64,000 nucleotides of DNA, from the NCBI RefSeq assembly GCF_900105905.1, contig NZ_FNSV01000005.1, positions 7,564,001 to 7,628,000 of the forward strand, read 5' to 3'. Both the position numbers and the translations under genes were made by a program. This document shows, in pieces, positions 1 to 6,408 of the stretch. The stretch comes from Rhodococcus koreensis. GTDB taxonomy: Bacteria > Actinomycetota > Actinomycetes > Mycobacteriales > Mycobacteriaceae. Each line of letters opens with the position of its first letter. The first letter of the stretch is position 1. Under the pieces are notes generated by a model. That model saw nothing but the letters and a program-made list of their open reading frames with translations. It was not told where the DNA came from and did no database searches.

Positions 1-1139
1 GCGCCTCCAATCAAGTGGGGGCACTCTTCGATCGGGAAACGGCTCAGTTCCCGCCAGCGGGAGTCGATTCACGGGACTCTTGGTTTGCCGTAGAGACGCC
101 GCGCCAGGACAAGGCTTCACGCCGCTACGTCGGGTTGTTCACACCCAGTGGAAGCCAGGCGACTCTACTCGTGCGCACCTACGCGGCTTTGCTGAACGCC
201 GCGTATGCCGCAGCAGCGGAAGCGGATCCGAAGGTCGTTGACGCGTACTGGACCCTCGTTGGCTATTTCAACAGCCTGCGGCTGCTTTCCGCTGCCGAGC
301 TGCAGGTCTTCGGCGACGTGCAAGACCGGCTGGAAGTGCTCGCGAAACGCGACGATTCCGGGAGTATCCGCTCGGCGAATGCTTTGATCGAGCTCAGTAG
401 CCGGGCAGATTCGAGCGAGATACCCCGCCGTCTGAAGATCCTTGAGCGTGAACTACCAGACCCGGACGTGCTTGACGTGCTTCTGGCAACCAACATGATC
501 TCGGTCGGTGTCGACATCGACCGACTAGGTTTGATGGCAGTAATGGGACAGCCGCAAACGACGGCGGAGTACATCCAGGCGACGAGCCGAGTCGGACGAC
601 GGCATCCAGGACTCGTCGCAGTGATGTTCAATTCGTCGAGGTCGCGGGATCGCTCGCACTACGAGAAGTTTCCGAGCTTTCACTCGGCCCTCTACCGTGA
701 GGTCGAGTCGACAAGTGTTACCCCGTTTTCGTCTCGGTCGCGGGACCGTGGTCTGCATGCCGTCATCGTTGCCCTGACTCGTCTGATGATCCCACGTGCG
801 TCCGATAACAAGGCTGCAGGTCGGATCGAGGAGTATGTCGGGGACATCAATTCGAAAGTTATACCGCGCATCCTCGATCGGGCCCGACAAATCGATGACG
901 CTGAACTTGAGTCGACCAGGACACACTGCGAGAACTTTGTCGAATGGTGGCGCACCGAGGCTGAGGATAACCCAGATCTTGTGTACGAGGCGAAGCGAGG
1001 AAGCCGTCAACGGGCATTGTTAAGCGGTTTCGATGATGATTCTAATGACGGCGCAGGCTGGTCGACTCTGTGGAGCCTGCGCGACGTCGATGCTGAATCG
1101 ACTCTCTTCTATGAGAAGAATAAAGGAGCGACGAAATGA
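1..1139 (+). CDS. drmA: DISARM helicase DrmA, C-terminal part (cut by window edge)
   Basis: The frame is open to base 3, so the 5' part lies outside the window. About 379 residues are visible. The clear signal is the second RecA-like domain of a superfamily 2 helicase: LLATNMISVGVDIDRLG (motif V region) followed by QPQTTAEYIQATSRVGR (motif VI, arginine finger), both strongly typical of DrmA. DrmA pairs with DrmB as the DNA-engaging core of DISARM anti-phage systems. The stop overlaps the drmB start as ATGA, so the two are translationally coupled. Base composition is less G/C-rich than the 5-11 kb region, consistent with an acquired island. A generic DUF1998-linked helicase is the alternative. 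The class of DISARM cannot be decided because the methylase side is outside the window. Confidence 0.82.
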   Translation, partial: ASNQVGALFDRETAQFPPAGVDSRDSWFAVETPRQDKASRRYVGLFTPSGSQATLLVRTYAALLNAAYAAAAEADPKVVDAYWTLVGYFNSLRLLSAAELQVFGDVQDRLEVLAKRDDSGSIRSANALIELSSRADSSEIPRRLKILERELPDPDVLDVLLATNMISVGVDIDRLGLMAVMGQPQTTAEYIQATSRVGRRHPGLVAVMFNSSRSRDRSHYEKFPSFHSALYREVESTSVTPFSSRSRDRGLHAVIVALTRLMIPRASDNKAAGRIEEYVGDINSKVIPRILDRARQIDDAELESTRTHCENFVEWWRTEAEDNPDLVYEAKRGSRQRALLSGFDDDSNDGAGWSTLWSLRDVDAESTLFYEKNKGATK

Positions 1140-2980
1140 CACCTCCGAAACCTCCGCGTCGGCGACGAGGCGGAGCACCAATGCCCCCGCGTGCCCGAAA
1201 GCTGGGTGCAGTGCGCCGCTCCCAGCTCGTCACTACCTATGGGGTCGGCTCAATGATTGCGATCGACAACGAGTCGTTCATTGTTGCGGGCCTGGACTCA
1301 TGGGATATCAGTGAAGCCCCTGAGGTATTCGAGCGGCGGCTAGCACAGATTCTCGGAGTTGGTTCATTCCGCCTGCCCCCTGCACCCGACGCGGATCGGG
1401 GTACCGACGGTGTACGAGTTCGTCGCTTCCCGGACTTCTACACCTGCCCGAAATGCCATGCTCTTCAATCGTTCTCCAGATTCAACTCGCCTGTAGGATC
1501 GGCCGCATGTCTTGAATGCATCGAAGATCTGGTTCCTTCACGTTTCGTCGTCGCATGCGAATACGGTCACATTGACGACTTTCCGTTCTGGAAATGGGTT
1601 CACCGAAATGTCGACCGTGAAAGCGGATTTTGCGGCGGAGGCTTGTCGCTGCACACGAACGGCAGCACCGCGTCGCTCAGATCGATTGAAATTCATTGCA
1701 GTTGCGGAGTTTCTGCGGTATCTATGGAAGGTGCCTTTCGCTCGAAGGCATTAAGGGATCTGGGAATTCGATGTGAGGGGAAGCGTCCCTGGCTGAGGAA
1801 TTCGGCCAAGGAAGAATGCGACCAGCAACCGCGAGCGATGCAGCGAGGCTCCTCCTCTGCTTGGCATCCCATTATGCATAGCGCGCTGTCGATTCCGCCA
1901 TGGGGAGAAGGCTTGCACGCGCTGATCGAGAAGCACAAGCTGATTGCCGCTCCCGAGGACTCCATCCGGTGGTACTTCCAGTCCCGTCCGACACTGCTCG
2001 CGAATCTCGACGCCACTGTGGAGGATGTGATCAGCTTGGTGAAAGCAATACAGGAGGCCGACGGGGGAGCGGGTGAGAATGAAACTCCCGCCACCAAGGC
2101 GCATACGACCCTCCGTCAGGAGGAGTACAAGCGATTGGTCAAGGGAAACCCGGAAAGATTCACTGCCGAGTGGCAACAGTTCGTTTGCGAGAAACCAACC
2201 GGCGACCCTGCCCTGGTGCGGGAATTCGGTATCGACTGCAGCATGCTCGTCAAGCGCCTTCGTGAGGTGCGCGCGCTGTCGTCCTTCGTTCGGGGCGAAG
2301 CACCGACTGAAGCGGACTCTGATCGGCGACTGGCGAGGCTCTCGTCCGCTGATCTGGACTGGTTGCCAGCGATGGAGGTAAGCGGTGAGGGCGTATTCCT
2401 TCAACTCGACGCCACCCGACTGTCGAAATGGGAGTCGGACCACGCTGTGATCGCGCGCAGCGACTGGGTTCGAGCGAATCACAATGCGTTGCTTCGTGAA
2501 CGCGGTGCCAGCCCAAAATCGGGATCTGCGAAGCACCCCGAATCACACGTCACTCCGAGGCTGCTACTACTCCACACCCTCGCGCACACGCTGATCAACG
2601 AATGGAGCCTTGATGGGGGGTACCCGGCTTCCTCGCTCAGAGAACGCCTCTATGTGGACGATGACATGTCGGGGTTGCTGATCTACACAGCCACTAGCGA
2701 CTCGGCGGGCAGCCTTGGTGGAGTCGTGGCACAGGGGGAACCCGAGCAGCTTTCCCGGACTATTCGTTCTGCCTTGGCACGGACGGAGTGGTGCTCGAAC
2801 GACCCGCTATGCATGGAAGCCGAGGCCAGCGGTGCTGGCAGCGTCAACATGGCTGCGTGTCACGCCTGCGTTCTCTTGCCCGAGACAAGCTGCGAGACAC
2901 AGAACAGTTTCTTGGATCGAGCCATGCTCGTCGGGGATCAGGCGGGAACCGTGCGTGGCTTCTTTTCGTTGGCTCCTTAA
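1136..2980 (+). CDS. drmB: DISARM protein DrmB (DUF1998)
   Basis: This 614-residue protein shows Cys pairs near residues 102-105 (CPKC) and 127-130 (CLEC). It ends in a typical DUF1998 domain: LLLHTLAHTLINEW, then GLLIYTATSDSAGSLGG, then a CHACVLLPETSC Cys cluster. In characterised DISARM systems DrmB forms a complex with the DrmA helicase that binds and unwinds phage DNA. The start is set by the 4-base overlap with drmA. No drmC (phospholipase-D-like) gene follows. Beyond the stop are only about 300 bases of unassigned DNA and gene remnants. Known: family role in DISARM. Inferred: activity of this copy, which depends on genes to the left of the window. Confidence 0.85.
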   Translation: MTPPKPPRRRRGGAPMPPRARKLGAVRRSQLVTTYGVGSMIAIDNESFIVAGLDSWDISEAPEVFERRLAQILGVGSFRLPPAPDADRGTDGVRVRRFPDFYTCPKCHALQSFSRFNSPVGSAACLECIEDLVPSRFVVACEYGHIDDFPFWKWVHRNVDRESGFCGGGLSLHTNGSTASLRSIEIHCSCGVSAVSMEGAFRSKALRDLGIRCEGKRPWLRNSAKEECDQQPRAMQRGSSSAWHPIMHSALSIPPWGEGLHALIEKHKLIAAPEDSIRWYFQSRPTLLANLDATVEDVISLVKAIQEADGGAGENETPATKAHTTLRQEEYKRLVKGNPERFTAEWQQFVCEKPTGDPALVREFGIDCSMLVKRLREVRALSSFVRGEAPTEADSDRRLARLSSADLDWLPAMEVSGEGVFLQLDATRLSKWESDHAVIARSDWVRANHNALLRERGASPKSGSAKHPESHVTPRLLLLHTLAHTLINEWSLDGGYPASSLRERLYVDDDMSGLLIYTATSDSAGSLGGVVAQGEPEQLSRTIRSALARTEWCSNDPLCMEAEASGAGSVNMAACHACVLLPETSCETQNSFLDRAMLVGDQAGTVRGFFSLAP

Positions 2981-3291
2981 GACGCGGCGTGCGAGCGACC
3001 TTCCACACTTGTTAGTTGATAATCGAAGGGTCCGAGATCTCTCCGCAGTTCGGAGGTGAAGCCAGGCTAAGTCAAATTTGGTCCAAAAAGGATGGAGGAA
3101 ACATCTGCAAACTGGGTGTAGAAGGACCTGTGCGGTTCGTCGCTGGTCGAAGGGGTTTTAGGGACCGTCTAGCGGCCTCCGACGGCTGGATCAATCTTCG
3201 CCGCTAGTGGCGACGATGTCCAGATCACGGCGTCGGTCACCACACGTGCTTGTCGCAGTTGCGCCGGGCGAAAATCGATCGGCGCTTCGAA
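2981..3291. other. non-coding gap after drmB
   Basis: About 310 bases separate drmB from the gene remnants. Short open frames exist on both strands but none has a ribosome binding site, high-GC codon pattern or a recognisable motif. I see no clear terminator hairpin. It may be decayed DNA at the edge of the defence island. Confidence 0.4.
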
Positions 3292-3490
3292 TCAGTTGGT
3301 CCTCGGATATCGCCCGCTAACCCATTGCGGTGGTGGCCACATCCGACTCCCTTTCGACATCTGTTGGGCATACTGGAGGGCGGCACGAGCAGCCTGCCCA
3401 GCGTTCATCGCGAACCGCTCATCGTTGCTCCGAGGCAACAACTTAACCCCGTCTCTCAGGGTCGATAACTTGTGGACTTCGAGCCTGTCC
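3292..3490 (-). pseudogene. remnant of the small partner gene (WPPP-W C-terminus)
   Basis: Reading leftwards, one frame gives EVHKLSTLRDGVKLLPRSN, then DERFAMNAGQAARAALQYAQ, QMSKGSRMWPPPQW and a stop at 3292-3294. This matches, residue for residue in many places, the C-terminal region of the tandem-repeat protein at 11.4-12.1 kb (SSVELLPP...YERMAMSGGQAV...WPPPRW). No start codon with a ribosome binding site is present and the N-terminal repeats are missing, so this is a 3' fragment. It sits directly after the remnant of an HNH-type nuclease gene on the same strand. That mirrors the nuclease-then-partner order of the intact cassette. Confidence 0.55.
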
Positions 3491-3796
3491 TCAGACCCAA
3501 GGCGGCAAGCTGTGTGCGAACGTCGGCGATACGGTCCGGTATCGAGCGTCCGGTCCTATTCTGAGACAGTTGGCCACGGAAGTTGAAGACACGAGACTGC
3601 GGCCAGTAGGACGCAACGATCCGGTGAATGATCTCGTTAGTCGGCACCATGAGGCTGCCGTCCGGTGCGGCCGCGTCTCGACGCAAATGTCGACGAGAGC
3701 GAGAAGCGTCACCAGTTTGTATGTCGATTCGCGACGGCCGGACTCGAGTAGTTGCACTACGTGTCCGGCGACGTCGACCGGGTCGAGCTGTGTCAC
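3490..3796 (-). pseudogene. frameshifted N-terminal remnant of an HNH-type endonuclease
   Basis: From a GTG at 3796 the frame reads VTQLDPVDVAGHVVQLLESG, then RRESTYKLVTLLALVDICVE. Near 3686 the conserved pattern continues in another frame as DGSLMVPTNEIIHRIVASYW and QLSQNRTGRSIPDRIADVR. The STYKL-ALxxLADL, ExxxxYW and LxQNxxxxAxI pattern is, from memory of the family, the N-terminal region of actinobacterial HNH endonuclease-like proteins. The HNH core itself is absent. Frame change plus truncation make it a pseudogene. It lies 5 bases beyond the ribBA stop. A homology search of the joined frames would settle the family. Confidence 0.45.
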
Positions 3797-3801
3797 TCGG
3801 T

Positions 3802-5076
3802 TTACGTTCCGCCAGGAATCGAAATAGAAGATGGCCGGTCGAAACCGCCCGTCCTCCGTCGCGGCTGCGTGCGGGGTGCCGTCAGCGTCGTGCGCATGAG
3901 GTTGTGGGCGAGCCGGTCCCGCTTGGTCGCGAGGTTGTGGGTGTTGTGGTCGTTCGGTGCGATGTCGAGGGGTGTGGTGCCAGCGATCGTGATGCCGGCC
4001 GCGGCGAGACCTGCCGCCTTGGCGGGATTGTTGCTGAGTAGGTTGATGCGGTCGATGCGGAGATCGCGGAGGATCGCGGCCGCATAGTCGCGGGTGTCGA
4101 CGGGCAACCCGAGTCGCAGGTGGGCGTCGACGGTGTCGAGTCCCAGATGGTCTTGGAGCTGGTAGGCCGCGATCTTCGCGGCCAGTCCGATCCCGCGGCC
4201 TTCGTGTCCGCGCAGGTAGAGCAGGACGCCGGCGCCGGCTTGGGCGATGCGCTCGAGTGCGGCGGCGCGTTGTGCGCCGCAGTCGCAGCGACGTGAGCCG
4301 AGGACGTCGCCGATGAGGCATTCGCTGTGGACGCGGGTGAGGGCGGTGGTGCCGGCCGGGTCGCCGAACACCATCGCCAGGTGTTCGACTCCGTTGGTGG
4401 AGCGGTAGACGATGGCGGTGGAGGTGCCGTGGTCGGTGGGGACAGCAGCCTCCGCGCAGCGTTCGATGCTGAGGGTGCGGCGCCGGTAGTTCACCAGCTG
4501 TTCGATGGTGACGACGGGGACGCCCTCGCGTACCGCAAAGGCGCGCACGGCGTCCCCACGGAGCATGTCGCGTTTGTCTGCGCTGGTGACCGTGCAGATC
4601 AGCCCGACGGGGGAGAGACCGGCGAGGGTGCAGAGGTCGACGGCTGCTTCGGTGTGGCCGGGCCGAGTGAGGACTCCGCCGTCGCGGGCACGGAGCGGGA
4701 GTACGTGACCGGGCCTGGTGAGGTCGGTGTCGACGGTCTCGCGGTTGGCGAGCAGGCGGATGGTACGGGCCCGGTCGGCGGCGCTGATGCCGGTGGAAGT
4801 GCCGGTGGCGGCGTCGACGCTGACGGTGAACGCGGTGCCCAGCGGGTTGTCGGGATCCCCGACCATCAAGGGGAGACCGAGAGCGCGCGTTCGTTCCGCG
4901 GGCATCGCGACGCAGAAGAAGCCGGAGGTGTGCCGGAGGAAGTAGGCGGCGTTCTGGGTGGTGACGAATTGTGCGGCCATCACGAGATCGGCTTCGTTCT
5001 GACGGGTTTCGTCGTCGAGGACAAGGATCGGTTTCCCGGCGCGCAGCTGTTCGAGGCACTGTTCCACGGTGTTCAT
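3802..5076 (-). CDS. ribBA: bifunctional DHBP synthase / GTP cyclohydrolase II
   Basis: This 424-residue enzyme would supply both precursors of riboflavin. The N-terminal RibB half (about 1-205) makes 3,4-dihydroxy-2-butanone 4-phosphate. The C-terminal RibA half (about 206-405) opens GTP. RibA is canonical: CLIGDVLGSRRCDC zinc ligands, RGHEGRGIGL, DTRDY and LLSNNPAK. RibB has GTSTGISAADRA and RPGHVLPL, but the acidic loop usually read as DDExRENEGD is DDETRQNEAD here, so one acidic position is Gln. Its ATG overlaps the stop of the flavin reductase gene (ATGA). That makes it part of a flavin-supply operon for the nearby monooxygenase rather than a standard rib operon. Confidence 0.9.
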   Translation of the reverse strand: MNTVEQCLEQLRAGKPILVLDDETRQNEADLVMAAQFVTTQNAAYFLRHTSGFFCVAMPAERTRALGLPLMVGDPDNPLGTAFTVSVDAATGTSTGISAADRARTIRLLANRETVDTDLTRPGHVLPLRARDGGVLTRPGHTEAAVDLCTLAGLSPVGLICTVTSADKRDMLRGDAVRAFAVREGVPVVTIEQLVNYRRRTLSIERCAEAAVPTDHGTSTAIVYRSTNGVEHLAMVFGDPAGTTALTRVHSECLIGDVLGSRRCDCGAQRAAALERIAQAGAGVLLYLRGHEGRGIGLAAKIAAYQLQDHLGLDTVDAHLRLGLPVDTRDYAAAILRDLRIDRINLLSNNPAKAAGLAAAGITIAGTTPLDIAPNDHNTHNLATKRDRLAHNLMRTTLTAPRTQPRRRTGGFDRPSSISIPGGT

Positions 5077-5603
5077 GCGGGGCTCGCTGGGGTGAGCTGA
5101 TGGAAGGTGGAGGTGTAGAACAGCAGCGGGTCGGGGGTGTCGGTGGCGCCGAGTTCGACGACGCGTCCGACGACCAGGTCGTGGTCGCCGACGGGTTGGA
5201 CGAGGTCGATGTGGCAGTCGATCCAGGCGTGCGCGCCGGCGAGGCGCGGTGATCCGGTGGTCGCGGGGGTCCAGTCGATTCCGCGGAATTTGTCGGTGCC
5301 GCTGCGGGCGAAGGCACGGCCGAGTTCGTGTTGGTCGGCGGCGAGGATGTTGGCGCAGAAGCGGCCGGAGGCGGCCACCTTGGGGAAGGTGGTGGAGCCC
5401 CGGCCGACGAAGAAGGCGACGAGGGCGGGGTCGAGGGAGACGGAGCTGAAGGAGCCGACGGTCAGTCCGACGGGGTTGCCGGTGTCGTCGAGTGCGGTGA
5501 CGGCGACGACGCCGGTGCAGAACTTTCCGAGGACGGTGCGGTAGGCGTCCGCGATGTCTTCGGGGGTGGTGGCGGTGATGTGCGGTTCGGTGGTGGTTCG
5601 CAT
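5073..5603 (-). CDS. flavin reductase (HpaC/HsaB-like), monooxygenase reductase component
   Basis: This 176-residue protein of the flavin-reductase fold shows the family pattern YRTVLGKFCTGVVAVTA near the N-terminus. VGLTVGSFSSVSLDPALVAF and SGRFCANILAADQ follow, then DHDLVVGRVVEL near the end. Such proteins reduce free FMN or FAD with NAD(P)H and hand it to a partner oxygenase. The likely partner is the acyl-CoA-dehydrogenase-fold monooxygenase at 10-11 kb. The stop overlaps the ribBA start, so flavin reduction and flavin synthesis are translationally coupled. The substrate of the pair cannot be read from sequence. Confidence 0.85.
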   Translation of the reverse strand: MRTTTEPHITATTPEDIADAYRTVLGKFCTGVVAVTALDDTGNPVGLTVGSFSSVSLDPALVAFFVGRGSTTFPKVAASGRFCANILAADQHELGRAFARSGTDKFRGIDWTPATTGSPRLAGAHAWIDCHIDLVQPVGDHDLVVGRVVELGATDTPDPLLFYTSTFHQLTPASPA

Positions 5604-5688
5604 CGGTACCTACTTCAGGCGGTCGAAGTGAATGGTGTTGGGGGAGAGCTGCCAGCCGCCGCGCTGCCGCGGCGGCTGGAACGCAGAG

Positions 5689-6084
5689 CTACACCGACAA
5701 CCCTGTCTTGGCCCAGAACTCCTCGAACGTCGCCGAGCACATGTCGGTGCCGCGGGTGACCTTGCCGTCCTCGAAGCGGTGCGTCATCACGATCGTGGTG
5801 TCGAGTTCGAGTTCCCCGAGGCGGCGGTACGCCCGGACGTTGGCGGTCACCAGGTCGTCACCGACGACGTCGACGGAGACGACCTCGTTGCGGGATTCGT
5901 CGAGCTTGGCCAGGACGCCGAAGGCCTCGAGGAACTCGGCCTTGGTGTATAGGCGGAGGGTTCCCTCGAGCGTGAAACCGGCCCACGTCATCTCGTCCGA
6001 GTACAGCTCCACGAGGGGAACCGGGTTCCCCTCGTCTGCGGCGGCGAAGGCTGCCTTCAGGGCTTCGGCATTGGTGTTGGTCAT
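5689..6084 (-). CDS. NTF2-like / SnoaL-type protein
   Basis: 131 residues, starting at ATG 6084 (MTNTNAEALKAAFAAADEGN). The fold pattern is an N-terminal helix pair, VELYSDEMTWAG, a strand-rich middle (ANVRAYRRLGEL) and a terminal aromatic-rich strand. This is the cone fold of nuclear transport factor 2-like proteins. Members include isomerases, cyclases and dehydratases as well as non-enzymes. An upstream extension to 6363 is open but lacks coding character. It lies 85 bases before the flavin reductase gene on the same strand, so probably in the same transcription unit. Confidence 0.7.
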   Translation of the reverse strand: MTNTNAEALKAAFAAADEGNPVPLVELYSDEMTWAGFTLEGTLRLYTKAEFLEAFGVLAKLDESRNEVVSVDVVGDDLVTANVRAYRRLGELELDTTIVMTHRFEDGKVTRGTDMCSATFEEFWAKTGLSV

Positions 6085-6408
6085 GCGGACTCCATCGTCG
6101 CTTCGGATATGTCGGCACCACGTGTCGTTTCTGTGGTGTGCATCACCCTGCCCGTGCGCGGAGCCCGGCGGAACCGTCCAGCTACGTGGTTCGCTACGGT
6201 CACACCAATCCGAACCCGGTGCCCAGAATCGGTGCAGGTAAATGCCACTTTCTCGGCCCGAGTCCGGGTGCGAGTGCGTAGGGTGCACGGTCGCGGTGAC
6301 ACATCTTGACCCCCGAAAGTTGACAGGAGGCGCAACCAGCGACCAAGGTGATCCAGATCTCAATTACCGGGAGGTTGACCGACCGGTTACGAGTCCAGAA
6401 GGGACCTT
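6085..6408. promoter_or_regulatory. divergent control region of the flavin module
   Basis: 324 bases lie between the minus-strand NTF2/flavin reductase/ribBA unit and the plus-strand LuxR-type regulator, so both promoters must be here. TTGACA occurs at about 6318 and TTGACC at about 6373 on the plus strand, possible -35 boxes, without clear -10 partners. No gene is seen. Confidence 0.4.

Noticed and set aside
3016..3207. Small plus-strand frame after drmB
   Set aside because: No ribosome binding site and no drmC-like (phospholipase D) motif; codon use looks random.
4327..5100. Plus-strand frame opposite ribBA
   Set aside because: Low-complexity Gly/Val/Asp product, antisense to a gene with complete RibA and RibB motifs.
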